Shown: piece after piece, positions 6,331 through 13,831 of the stretch
How the letters are laid out: each line of letters opens with the position of its first letter
How positions within the stretch are numbered: the stretch's first letter is position 1
NCBI GenBank assembly: GCA_038198445.1
Contig: JBBPZZ010000021.1
Coordinates: forward strand, 1-14,562
From: JACDDK01 sp038198445
GTDB lineage: Bacteria; Actinomycetota; Rubrobacteria; Rubrobacterales; Rubrobacteraceae
DNA: 14,562 nucleotides
Direction of reading: 5' to 3'
The notes under the pieces: model-generated
What the model was told of the DNA's origin: nothing
Database searches by the model: none
The model's input: the letters and a program-made list of their open reading frames with translations, nothing else
Program-made: the position numbers and the translations under genes

Positions 6331-7905
6331 ATGGCTGACGGACAGTACCTGATGGGTATTGACTTTGGGACGGGGGGCGCGAGGGTCGGTATCTTCGACC
6401 GCGAAGGGACCGCCGTGGTGTTCAACAGCGTCGAGTTCGGAACCAAGTTCCCGCGCTCCGGCTGGGCGGAGCAGAGCCCCGAGGATTGGTGGTCGAGCCT
6501 GGGACAGGCGTCGAAAGGGGCGCTGGAGCAGAGCGGTGTATCGCCCGAGGATATCGTGGGCATCTCCACGGACGCGACGACCTGCACGGTCGTAGCCATG
6601 GACCAGCAGGACCAGGTGATCCGCCCGGCGCTCTTGTGGATGGACGTGCGGGCCTCGGATCAGGCCCTCAAGGTGGAGGAGACCGGCGACCCGGCGCTGA
6701 AGTACAACGGCTACGGACCCGTCTCCGCCGAGTGGATGCCCTCGAAGGCGCTGTGGCTGAAGGAGAAGGAGCGAGAGACCTACGATAAGGCAACGCACAT
6801 CGTCGATTGCATAGACTGGTTGACGTTCCGCCTCACCGGTGAGTGGACCGCATCCATCAACACCGCCAGCTTCCGCGCGTATTACGACCGCGACGCGGGT
6901 GGTTGGCCGGAGAGCCTCTACGAAGCCGTGGGGCTCGAAGACGTGATCGAGAAGTTCCCCGAGAGGGTTCTCGACATGGGTACGGCCGTCGGTGGTCTTA
7001 CCAAGGAAGCCGCCGAGGCGATGGGCCTAAAGGAAGGCACGCCCGTGGCGCAGGGCGGCGGGGACGCCTTCGTGGGCGCCCTGGGGCTCGGGGTCACGGA
7101 GCCGGGCAAGATGGCGCTTATCACGGGTTCGTCGCACGTCATAGTCGGGCAGGCCGCTGAGGCTCACTATGGTCGGGGATTCTTCGGATCGTACACCGAC
7201 GGCATAATACCGGGTCAGTACAGCGTGGAGGGCGGGCAGGTCTCCACCGGCTCCATCGTCGCGTGGTTCAAGAACCAGTTCGCCTCGGACGCGGCGGCGC
7301 GGGCCAAGGAGCGCGGCGTGGACGTCTACGAGGTACTCAACGAGATGGCCGCGGAGATCCCGATCGGCTCGGACGGTCTCATCGTCATCGATTACTTCCA
7401 GGGCAACCGCACCCCGCACACGGACCCGCTGGCGCGAGGCGCTATCTGGGGTCTCTCGCTCGGACACACGCCCGGCCACATCTTCCGGGCGATCCTGGAG
7501 GGCATCTGCTACGGCACTGAGGATATCTACCGCACCATGCGCCAGCACGGGTTCCAGCCGGGAGAGGCCGTCGTGGCGGGCGGTCCCACCAAGAGCGAGC
7601 TTTGGATGCAGATGCACGCCGACGTCTCCAATGTTCCCGTCTCCCTCACGAAAGAGAGCGAGGGGCCGGTGATCGGGTCCGCGATGCTGGCGGGAGTGGG
7701 GGCCGGTATCTTCGAGGACATCCAGGCCGCCGCCGACGCGATGGTCCACACCGAGCGCACCATCGAGCCGAATCAGGAGGCGCACGAGGCGTATAAGTTC
7801 TATGTGGACCGCTACGTGGAGACCTATCCGCAGATGAAGGAGTCCATGCACAACATGTCCCGGCACGAGGCGAGCGTGGACAAGTCGCCTGTGGCGGGGG
7901 AGTAA
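6331..7905 (+). CDS. FGGY-family carbohydrate kinase (ribulokinase/xylulokinase-like)
   Basis: This 524-residue cytosolic ATP-dependent sugar or polyol kinase has both FGGY domains. The N-terminal phosphate loop is G-I-D-F-G-T-G-G-A-R (9-18), and L-L-W-M-D-V-R-A (101-108) lies in the sugar-binding region. The catalytic base D245 sits in G-G-G-D-A-F (242-247), with an I-T-G-S-S-H segment near 264-269 and a C-terminal nucleotide-binding G-G-P-T-K-S-E-L-W-M-Q near 418-428. The length and the G-G-P-x-K-S-x-x-W-x-Q element are closer to pentulose kinases than to glycerol kinase, but the substrate cannot be assigned. The ATG is preceded by a purine-rich site with GGGGAAA. The dehydrogenase gene begins three bases after its stop, so the two are translationally linked in one operon. 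Confidence 0.9.
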   Translation: MADGQYLMGIDFGTGGARVGIFDREGTAVVFNSVEFGTKFPRSGWAEQSPEDWWSSLGQASKGALEQSGVSPEDIVGISTDATTCTVVAMDQQDQVIRPALLWMDVRASDQALKVEETGDPALKYNGYGPVSAEWMPSKALWLKEKERETYDKATHIVDCIDWLTFRLTGEWTASINTASFRAYYDRDAGGWPESLYEAVGLEDVIEKFPERVLDMGTAVGGLTKEAAEAMGLKEGTPVAQGGGDAFVGALGLGVTEPGKMALITGSSHVIVGQAAEAHYGRGFFGSYTDGIIPGQYSVEGGQVSTGSIVAWFKNQFASDAAARAKERGVDVYEVLNEMAAEIPIGSDGLIVIDYFQGNRTPHTDPLARGAIWGLSLGHTPGHIFRAILEGICYGTEDIYRTMRQHGFQPGEAVVAGGPTKSELWMQMHADVSNVPVSLTKESEGPVIGSAMLAGVGAGIFEDIQAAADAMVHTERTIEPNQEAHEAYKFYVDRYVETYPQMKESMHNMSRHEASVDKSPVAGE

Positions 7906-7908
7906 GCC

Positions 7909-8946
7909 ATGATCGGGGCCGTGTTTCACGGCCCCGGCCGGCTTGAGGTCGGGGAGGTCTCGACGCCCGAGATCTCCCCGGACGAAGTCCTCGTGAAGGT
8001 CGGGGCGAACACCGTCTGCGGCACCGACGTGCGTATCCTGCGAGGTGAGAAGACTCGCGGGATCTCCCAACCCGTAGTTCTCGGTCACGAACTGGCCGGC
8101 CACGTCGCCGAAGTCGGGAACAACGTCGAGGGCTACGAGGTGGGAGCGCCGGTGGTGATGGCCCCGGCGATAGCGTGCCTCCACTGCTTCTACTGCAAGC
8201 GCGGCATGGAGAACCTGTGCCTGAACAAGAAAATCATGGGCAACATCGTGGACGGTGGACTCGCCGAATACGTCCGCATCCCGGCGAACGCGGTAGCCGC
8301 GGGAAACCTCTTCGTGGCGGAAGAGGACCTGCCTTCGGAGTACCTGGCGCTCGCGGAGCCGCTCGCCTGCTGCATCAACGGCCAGGGCAACTACCGGGTG
8401 GAGATCGACGATGCTGTTTTGATCATGGGAGCCGGGCCGATAGGACTCTTTCATCTGCAACTCGCGCTCTTGGCCGGGGCGCGCACCGTGATCGTGAGCA
8501 ACCGCTCCGAGGCGCGCCGGAACTTCGCCACCGAACTGGGCGCCCACGTAACCGTGAACCCCACGAGCGAAGACCTCTGGGAAGTAGTCGCCGAGCACAC
8601 GGACGGGCTCGGGGTGGATGTATCCGTGATCTGCGTGGGGATGCCGCAACTCGTGAACGATGCCCTTCGCGCGACGCGCAAGGGAGGACGGATCAACGTC
8701 TTCGCCGGGCTCGCGGGAGACGGATGGGCCGAGGTGGAGGCGAACTTGATCCACTACAACGAGTTGGTGCTCACCGGAGCCTCCGATTCCCGCCGCCGCG
8801 ACTACGACGCTGCGCTGCGGCTGATCGAATCGGGACGCATCGACGCGGAGCGAATGGTTACACACCGTTTCCCGCTCCGGGATACCGAGAAGGCTATCGA
8901 GACCTCCGCCGGCGGCGAGGGCATAAAGGTGGCGGTGATGCCGTGA
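7909..8946 (+). CDS. Zinc-dependent medium-chain dehydrogenase (polyol/threonine dehydrogenase-like)
   Basis: This 345-residue MDR-superfamily oxidoreductase has likely catalytic zinc ligands C37, H60 with E61, and E150 in the L-A-E-P-L-A-C motif. All four structural-zinc cysteines are present (C90, C93, C96, C104). The Rossmann motif is G-A-G-P-I-G (174-179). The strand after it ends V-S-N-R-S-E-A-R-R, without the acidic residue usual for NAD preference, so NADP or dual use is plausible. Relatives include sorbitol, threonine and butanediol dehydrogenases; a secondary alcohol of a polyol is the likely target given the neighbouring kinases. The start codon lies three bases after the kinase stop, with GGGGAG as the binding site inside the kinase 3' end. 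Confidence 0.9.
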   Translation: MIGAVFHGPGRLEVGEVSTPEISPDEVLVKVGANTVCGTDVRILRGEKTRGISQPVVLGHELAGHVAEVGNNVEGYEVGAPVVMAPAIACLHCFYCKRGMENLCLNKKIMGNIVDGGLAEYVRIPANAVAAGNLFVAEEDLPSEYLALAEPLACCINGQGNYRVEIDDAVLIMGAGPIGLFHLQLALLAGARTVIVSNRSEARRNFATELGAHVTVNPTSEDLWEVVAEHTDGLGVDVSVICVGMPQLVNDALRATRKGGRINVFAGLAGDGWAEVEANLIHYNELVLTGASDSRRRDYDAALRLIESGRIDAERMVTHRFPLRDTEKAIETSAGGEGIKVAVMP

Positions 8947-9004
8947 GTAGAGAGAAGTACCGCAGGGAAAGCGTAACGCCGTCTACCGGTGAAAGGACAT
9001 AGCC

Positions 9005-10738
9005 TTGAAGAGAGTGATATTGAACGACCCCACGACGTTCAAGGATGACATGGTCGAGGGGTTCCTTGCGGCCTACGGAAGGTACGTGAAGCGGGTGCCG
9101 GACGCTTCGGGGGTTATGGCCGTCGGGTCGCCCGTGGAGGGGAAGGTATCCGTCCTGATCGGGGGCGGTTCCGGACACTACCCGGCTTTCTGCGGGGTGG
9201 TCGGCCAGGGCTTCGCCGACGGAGCGGTGATCGGGGACATCTTCACGAGCCCATCCGGCGAACAGGCTTACCGCTGCATGAAGGCGCTGGACGGCGGCGC
9301 GGGTGTCCTCATGTCCTACGGTAACTACTCCGGCGACGTGATGAACTTCGACATGGCCCAGGTGCGTTGCCGCGGCGAGGGGATGGATGTCCGCACGGTC
9401 ATCGTCACCGACGACGTGGCCTCCGCGCCCAAGGGCAAGGAAGAGGAGCGGCGCGGCGTCGCCGGCGACCACTACGTCTTCAAGGTAGCGGGCGCGAGCG
9501 CCGCGCGCGGCGACGACCTGGACGGCGTCGAAGCGGCGGCCCAGAAGGCAAACGCCGCCACCCGCAGCATGGGGATAGCCTTCGCCGGATGCACGCTGCC
9601 GGGCCGGACCGAGCCGTTGTTCACCGTCGAGCCCGGCACTATGGAAGTCGGCATGGGCGTCCACGGTGAGCCGGGCATCCAGACCGCCGAGCTGTTACCG
9701 GCGAGCGGTATCGCGGAGCTTCTCGTGGACGCGGTGCTGGGAGACGCGCCAGCGGGCGCCGGGAGCAAGGCAGCCGTCATGCTCAACGGGCTCGGGAGCA
9801 CCAAGTACGAGGAGTTGTTCGTCCTCTTCCGCGACGTCAACCGGCTCCTCGGGGAGAACGGCGTCGAGGTCCACAGCCCGCTGGTCGGGGAGCTCGTAAC
9901 GTCTCTGGACATGGCCGGATGCTCCCTCACCCTGATGTGGCTCGACGATGAACTGCAAGAGTTGCACGACGCGCCGGCCGCGACCCCCGCGTTCTCACAG
10001 GGCAGCATCGAGACGCCCCACGCAACGGGCAACGGTACGTCCGCGGCCGCTGCCTCGTCACCCACCCCCGCATCCACCACGGAGTCGGAAGATGGAGGCG
10101 AGTTTACGGGGAGTGGCGCGGTCGCCCTCGACGCTCTGGAACGGGCATTGGACTCGCTGAAGAGCGCGGAAGACGAGTTGGGCAAGCTCGACGCGGCGGC
10201 GGGTGACGGGGACCACGGAGCGGGCATGGTCCGCGGCATGACGGCGGCGGTAGAGGCCGCGCGCGGTGGCGGGGGAACCGCCGGAGGCGTGTTGATGCGT
10301 GCGGGGACGGCGTTTTCGGGGGCCGCGGGAGGCGCGTCAGGGGCGTTGTACGGAGCCTGGATCACGGCCATCGGACAGTCTCTCGGGGACGAAGAAGACC
10401 CTGGCTCCACGGGTTTGCACGAGGCGCTGAAAGCCTCACTCTCCACGTTGGAAGAACTCGGCAAAGCCAGGCCCGGCGACAAGACCATGATCGACACGCT
10501 GGACCCGTTCGTACGCTCCCTCGGCGACGCAGCCGGGGAAGGCGTCTCGCCCGCCGACGCCTGGGAGCGGGCGATTCCCGCCGCCGAGGAAGACGCGGAC
10601 TCGACGGCGGACATGATCAGCACCCGTGGACGGGCCTCGAAGCTCGGAGAACGGAGTCGCGGTCATAAAGACCCCGGCGCGGTCTCGATGCTCTACGTGC
10701 TGCGGGCGGCGGGCGGAGCGCTCTCGGAGAAAAGATGA
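9005..10738 (+). CDS. DhaK-DhaL fusion ketose kinase (dihydroxyacetone/erythrulose kinase family)
   Basis: This 577-residue ATP-dependent kinase has a DhaK domain (about 1-325), a Ser/Thr/Ala/Pro-rich linker (about 326-368) and a DhaL domain (about 370-577). DhaK shows G-G-G-S-G-H-Y-P (53-60), a conserved Asp at D111, and H220 in G-V-H-G-E-P-G, the histidine that holds the ketone as a hemiaminal. DhaL shows the Mg-ATP motif G-D-G-D-H-G (400-405), G-G-A-S-G (442-446) and a C-terminal H-K-D-P-G-A. The G-G-G-S-G-H-Y-P-A-F-C variant, in place of the usual H-E-P-A-H, is one I associate with the erythrulose kinases of mycobacterial tetritol pathways. A C4 ketose substrate is therefore a reasonable inference. 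The TTG start is set by AAAGGA seven bases upstream. Both active sites are intact. Confidence 0.9.
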   Translation: MKRVILNDPTTFKDDMVEGFLAAYGRYVKRVPDASGVMAVGSPVEGKVSVLIGGGSGHYPAFCGVVGQGFADGAVIGDIFTSPSGEQAYRCMKALDGGAGVLMSYGNYSGDVMNFDMAQVRCRGEGMDVRTVIVTDDVASAPKGKEEERRGVAGDHYVFKVAGASAARGDDLDGVEAAAQKANAATRSMGIAFAGCTLPGRTEPLFTVEPGTMEVGMGVHGEPGIQTAELLPASGIAELLVDAVLGDAPAGAGSKAAVMLNGLGSTKYEELFVLFRDVNRLLGENGVEVHSPLVGELVTSLDMAGCSLTLMWLDDELQELHDAPAATPAFSQGSIETPHATGNGTSAAAASSPTPASTTESEDGGEFTGSGAVALDALERALDSLKSAEDELGKLDAAAGDGDHGAGMVRGMTAAVEAARGGGGTAGGVLMRAGTAFSGAAGGASGALYGAWITAIGQSLGDEEDPGSTGLHEALKASLSTLEELGKARPGDKTMIDTLDPFVRSLGDAAGEGVSPADAWERAIPAAEEDADSTADMISTRGRASKLGERSRGHKDPGAVSMLYVLRAAGGALSEKR

Positions 10739-10778
10739 ACCCATGAACTATCCGGCACTACGTTAGGAAGGGGAAGCG

Positions 10779-11657
10779 ATGGCGCAGAGAGACACACAAA
10801 GCTCCACGGCGGACCTCAAAGTCCCCGAGAGACTCTACGATGGCTACGTCTTCGACCTGGACGGCACGATCTACCTGGGCGACGAGTTGCTTCCTGGAGC
10901 GAAACGCCTGATCGAAACCCTGCGCGACAACGGCAGGAAAGTCGTCTTCCTCTCCAACAACCCGACCAAAGACCCGGAGATGTACTCCGAGAAACTGACG
11001 AAACTCGGTCTGCCGACGCCGAAGGAAGAGACCGTCAATACCGTCGTCACAATGACGCAGTGGCTCCTCCAGAACCACCCCGACGCGGTCGTCTATCCCA
11101 TCGCCGAGGAGCCGTTGAAGCGCTCGCTAAAAAACGCTGGGATAAAGATGTCCGAGGATCCGGAGGAGATCGACATCGTCATCGCCTCCTACGACCGGAC
11201 GTTCGAGTACAAGAAGCTCCAGATCGCCTTCGACGCCATCTGGTTCCATCAGCGGGCGAAGCTGGTTACGACCAACCCGGATCGCTACTGTCCGTTCCCC
11301 GGTGGACGGGGCGAACCGGACGCGGCCTCCATTGTCGCGGCCATAGAGGCGTGTACCCAGACCAAGTGCGAGGTCAACACGGGCAAGCCGGACCCGATCA
11401 TGCTGCAGACCATCACGGAGATGGTCGGACTCGACCCGGCGGAGTGCGTGATGACCGGCGACCGGCTCTACACCGAGATCCGGATGGCCCTCGACGCCGG
11501 GATGCCCTCCGCCGTGGTGTTCACCGGCGAGACGACCCCGGAAATGCTCGCCGGTGAGTCGGAGGAGAACCTGCCCGACTTCGTCCTCGACCGTATAGAT
11601 AAGTTGATACCGCCGAAGATGTGGGAGGAGCTTGGTTGGGGCGATGAAGACGAGTAA
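10779..11657 (+). CDS. HAD superfamily IIA sugar phosphatase (AraL/NagD-like)
   Basis: This 292-residue cytosolic phosphatase has all four HAD motifs. Motif I is D-L-D-G-T (D26 nucleophile, D28 acid/base), motif II is S-N-N-P-T (S59), motif III lysine is K203 in G-K-P-D-P, and motif IV is T-G-D-R-L-Y-T-E (D228, E233). A type C2 cap lies between motifs II and III, as in NagD, AraL and phosphoglycolate phosphatases. A short extra N-terminus of about 15 residues precedes the domain. In B. subtilis, AraL sits directly before AraM in the arabinose operon and is a broad sugar-phosphate phosphatase thought to limit phosphosugar stress. The same HAD-AraM order here supports a similar housekeeping role. 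The ribosome-binding site is GGAAGGGGAAG. Confidence 0.9.
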   Translation: MAQRDTQSSTADLKVPERLYDGYVFDLDGTIYLGDELLPGAKRLIETLRDNGRKVVFLSNNPTKDPEMYSEKLTKLGLPTPKEETVNTVVTMTQWLLQNHPDAVVYPIAEEPLKRSLKNAGIKMSEDPEEIDIVIASYDRTFEYKKLQIAFDAIWFHQRAKLVTTNPDRYCPFPGGRGEPDAASIVAAIEACTQTKCEVNTGKPDPIMLQTITEMVGLDPAECVMTGDRLYTEIRMALDAGMPSAVVFTGETTPEMLAGESEENLPDFVLDRIDKLIPPKMWEELGWGDEDE

Positions 11658-11705
11658 TCCCGCTGATTAAACGGGCATTGGGGCGGGTACACGAGTTGGA
11701 AGAAC

Positions 11706-11768
11706 GCCGGGGAAGATCGGTGGGATGACCGCAACTGAACCGGCGCACTCTCCGAAAGTGAACGGAGG
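11706..11768 (+). promoter_or_regulatory. Structured leader occluding the ribosome-binding site of the AraM-like gene
   Basis: The stem GCCGG (11706-11710)/CCGGC (11740-11744) encloses an inner hairpin CGGT-GGGATG-ACCG (11718-11731). Next, CTCCG (11750-11754) pairs with CGGAG (11763-11767), burying GGAGG, the ribosome-binding site at 11764-11768. A competing hairpin CACT (11746-11749)/AGTG (11757-11760) uses overlapping bases and would free it. I match no known riboswitch class. Confidence 0.35.
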
Positions 11769-11774
11769 CAAAGT

Positions 11775-13118
11775 ATGAAAGACGACAAGATCCAATCAGC
11801 CCTAAAGGGCGCGACGGATACGCAGAACGTCACCATCGGGACGGACGTACTCTCTTCGGTGAACGACCTTTTTACCGAGAGCTTCGGGGACGCGAAGGCG
11901 GTCGTCGTCACGGATGAGAACGAGTTCGAGGTCGCGGGCAAGGAGGTGCAGCGGATCTTCGAGGAGGCCGGACGCGAGACCGTCGAGCCATACGTCTTCT
12001 CCAGCGATCCACCCCTGTACGCGAAGTACGACAACATCGAGATCCTGATCGAGGCGTTGCGCGAGCACGACGCGATCCCGGTCGCCGTCGGTTCCGGGAC
12101 GCTCAACGACATCGCCAAGCGCGCGGCCCACGAGTGCGAGCGGCCTTACATGAACGTCGCCACCGCCGCCTCGATGGATGGATACACGGCGTTCGGCGCT
12201 TCTATAGAGTATGAGGGCGCCAAGCAGACCCTGACTTGTCCGGCCCCGCGCGCGGTGCTGGCCGACGTGGGCATCCTGGTGAACGCGCCGGAAGATATGA
12301 CCGCCGCCGGGTACGCTGACTTGCTCGGCAAGGTAACTTCCGGGGCGGACTGGCTGGTCGCCGATGCTCTGGGAGTCGAGAAGATCGACCAGAACGGCTG
12401 GGACCTCGTCCAGGACCACTTGCGCGGGTGGATCTCGAATCCCGAAGAGTTGCGCGAGGGCGACCAGGAGACGATGGACGGCCTGATCGAGGGCCTCATC
12501 ATGTCCGGGCTGGCGATGCAGTCGTACCAGTCCTCGCGGACGGCCTCCGGCGCGGAGCACCAGTTCAGCCACCTCTGGGAGGGCGAGGGTCTGGGCCGCG
12601 ACCGCAACCCGCCGCTCTCGCACGGCTTCAAGGTCGGGGTTGGCTCCATCGCCATCGCGGCTCTCTATGAGCGCATTTTGGAGCGGGATCTGACGAATCT
12701 GGACATCGAGAAGATCAAGAACGAGTGGCCCTCCGCGGAGGAGGTCGAGGCGAAGGTGCGCGCCGCCCACAACCCGCCGCTCGAAGATCCCGCCGTCAAG
12801 CAGGCTCTCGCCAAGTACCTGAACAAGGACGAGTTGGGCGAGCGGCTTGAGTTGATCCGGGAGGTCTGGCCGGACCTGCGCGAGAAGGTGAAGGAGCAGT
12901 TGATGCCGGCAGCGGAGTTGCGGGAGATGCTGCAAAAGGCCGGATGTCCGACGAGCCCCGATGAGATCGGGCTGAGCCGCGAAGACTTCAAGGCGACGTA
13001 CCGGCGGGCGCAGATGATCCGCAGCCGCTACACCGCCCTCGACCTCGCCAACGAGACCGGCATCCTTGATGAGTGCGTCGAAGAGCTGTTCGCGCCGGGC
13101 GGCTTCTGGGCCGAGTGA
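11775..13118 (+). CDS. sn-glycerol-1-phosphate dehydrogenase-like enzyme (AraM/EgsA family)
   Basis: This 447-residue member of the iron-type alcohol dehydrogenase superfamily has the cofactor motif G-S-G-T-L-N-D (106-112), T-A-A-S-M-D-G-Y (130-137) and G-Y-A-D-L-L-G-K (179-186). The metal ligands are D182, H262 and H283, in the spacing known from archaeal G1P dehydrogenases. Family enzymes interconvert dihydroxyacetone phosphate and glycerol-1-phosphate with NAD(P)H; B. subtilis AraM is the bacterial reference. The protein is longer than AraM (about 394), mainly through a helical C-terminal region. In this cluster it may instead oxidise or form another polyol phosphate. It follows the AraL-like gene, as in B. 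subtilis. Start ATG, with GGAGG six bases upstream inside a predicted hairpin. Confidence 0.87.
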   Translation: MKDDKIQSALKGATDTQNVTIGTDVLSSVNDLFTESFGDAKAVVVTDENEFEVAGKEVQRIFEEAGRETVEPYVFSSDPPLYAKYDNIEILIEALREHDAIPVAVGSGTLNDIAKRAAHECERPYMNVATAASMDGYTAFGASIEYEGAKQTLTCPAPRAVLADVGILVNAPEDMTAAGYADLLGKVTSGADWLVADALGVEKIDQNGWDLVQDHLRGWISNPEELREGDQETMDGLIEGLIMSGLAMQSYQSSRTASGAEHQFSHLWEGEGLGRDRNPPLSHGFKVGVGSIAIAALYERILERDLTNLDIEKIKNEWPSAEEVEAKVRAAHNPPLEDPAVKQALAKYLNKDELGERLELIREVWPDLREKVKEQLMPAAELREMLQKAGCPTSPDEIGLSREDFKATYRRAQMIRSRYTALDLANETGILDECVEELFAPGGFWAE

Positions 13119-13295
13119 TGAAGAGATACAGGACACCAACGAAGGCGATACCCGCGGGGTGATGGAGATGTAAGAAACAGAGTACGGTTTCGGGACATCA
13201 TCTTCGAGACTGAAGAAGCGATCAGGGTCTCGCTGCTAGAGGAATCGTTCAGCGTGATACTTTTGTAGGTAGAGCAAGCTATCGAGGAGATAGAG
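13119..13295 (+). other. 177-base gap before the isomerase gene, no gene recognised
   Basis: The stretch is less GC-rich than the genes. It contains a 14-codon ORF whose ATG (13118-13120) overlaps the upstream TGA, a small TCTTC/GAAGA hairpin around 13201-13216, and the isomerase ribosome-binding site GAGGAG. A start-less open frame to a TAG at 13267-13269 is probably chance. No promoter hexamers stand out. Confidence 0.4.
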
Positions 13296-13748
13296 ATGAA
13301 GATCGGGATAGGCTCAGACGACGCGGCACTCGAACTGAAAGGAACCCTCGTCGAGCGCCTCAAGGAACTCGGCTACGAGGTCGAGGACTACGGGATTAAG
13401 GAAGGCGCGGATTACCCTGACGTGGCCGTCGAGGTTGCGGAAGCGGTCGCGCGCGGCGAGCATGAGCGGGCGATCCTGTGCTGCGGTACGGGTCTCGGGA
13501 TGAGCATAACGGCGAACAAGGTCCCCGGCGTGCGGGCGGCCCAGTGCCACGACGTGTACTCGGCAGAGCGGGCGCGGAAGTCGAATAACGCGCAGGTCCT
13601 GACGATGGGCCAGCGGGTCATAGGCCCGGAGGCGGCCAAGACGGTGCTCGATGCCTGGCTGGCGTCGGAGTTCGCGGGAGGGTCGTCGGCCAAGAAGGTC
13701 GAGAAGATGGAGGAGATCGACCGCCGCTACCACGGCAGCACCGCGTAG
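13296..13748 (+). CDS. RpiB/LacAB-family sugar-phosphate isomerase, divergent active site
   Basis: This 150-residue RpiB-family aldose-ketose isomerase has the catalytic cysteine C63 in C-C-G-T-G-L-G (62-68), the anion-hole loop through A-N-K-V (73-76), and a V-L-T-M-G-Q-R-V-I-G segment (101-110). Aligned by eye to E. coli RpiB, D9 is kept as D8, but H10 is replaced by D9. H99, which opens the ribose ring, is replaced by S96 (R-K-S-N-N instead of R-Q-H-N-D). A substrate that does not need ring opening, such as a tetrulose or erythrose phosphate, is therefore more likely than ribose-5-phosphate. RpiB relatives act as erythrulose-phosphate isomerases in erythritol pathways. Start ATG, preceded by GAGGAG. 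Confidence 0.9.
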   Translation: MKIGIGSDDAALELKGTLVERLKELGYEVEDYGIKEGADYPDVAVEVAEAVARGEHERAILCCGTGLGMSITANKVPGVRAAQCHDVYSAERARKSNNAQVLTMGQRVIGPEAAKTVLDAWLASEFAGGSSAKKVEKMEEIDRRYHGSTA

Positions 13749-13770
13749 ATGAGGGTCAGGAGCGTAGGAT

Positions 13771-13795
13771 GCCCCGGCGTTTATGGCGCCGGGGC
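13771..13795 (+). terminator. Strong GC-rich hairpin between the isomerase and transketolase genes
   Basis: GCCCCGGCG (13771-13779) pairs perfectly with CGCCGGGGC (13787-13795) around a seven-base loop, 22 bases after the isomerase stop. The tail is TTGAGTCTC rather than a T-run, so termination may be partial, as with many GC-rich actinobacterial hairpins. It could separate transketolase from the upstream operon or act as a stability/attenuation element. Confidence 0.55.
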
Positions 13796-13831
13796 TTGAG
13801 TCTCATAAAGACCAATAGACCAGGAGGCATT

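Noticed and set aside
7027..8865. A 612-codon minus-strand frame opposite the kinase and dehydrogenase genes
   Set aside because: The His/Arg/Val-rich composition is typical of an antisense shadow of GC-rich genes. The sense-strand proteins have intact catalytic motifs throughout.
8945..8990. GTAGA/TCTAC pairing and GCGT-A-ACGC palindrome before the DhaK-DhaL gene
   Set aside because: The repeats are four to five bases long and expected by chance in GC-rich DNA, and they do not cover the ribosome-binding site.
10743..10766. Seven-codon ORF between the DhaK-DhaL and HAD genes
   Set aside because: It is too short, has no ribosome-binding site, and shows no attenuator-like codon repeats.
11658..11774. 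Cobalamin-riboswitch-like GGGGAAGATCGGTG segment before the AraM-like gene
   Set aside because: The conserved B12-box and the spacing of the core elements are not present, so I kept only the hairpin description.
11802..13139. A 445-codon minus-strand frame opposite the AraM-like gene
   Set aside because: It mirrors the sense gene in an antisense frame, has no family motifs, and the sense protein is clearly functional.
13122..13269. Open frame in the gap before the isomerase ending E-E-S-F-S-V-I-L-L
   Set aside because: It looks protein-like but has no start codon apart from a GTG five codons from its end; probably chance or at most a remnant.
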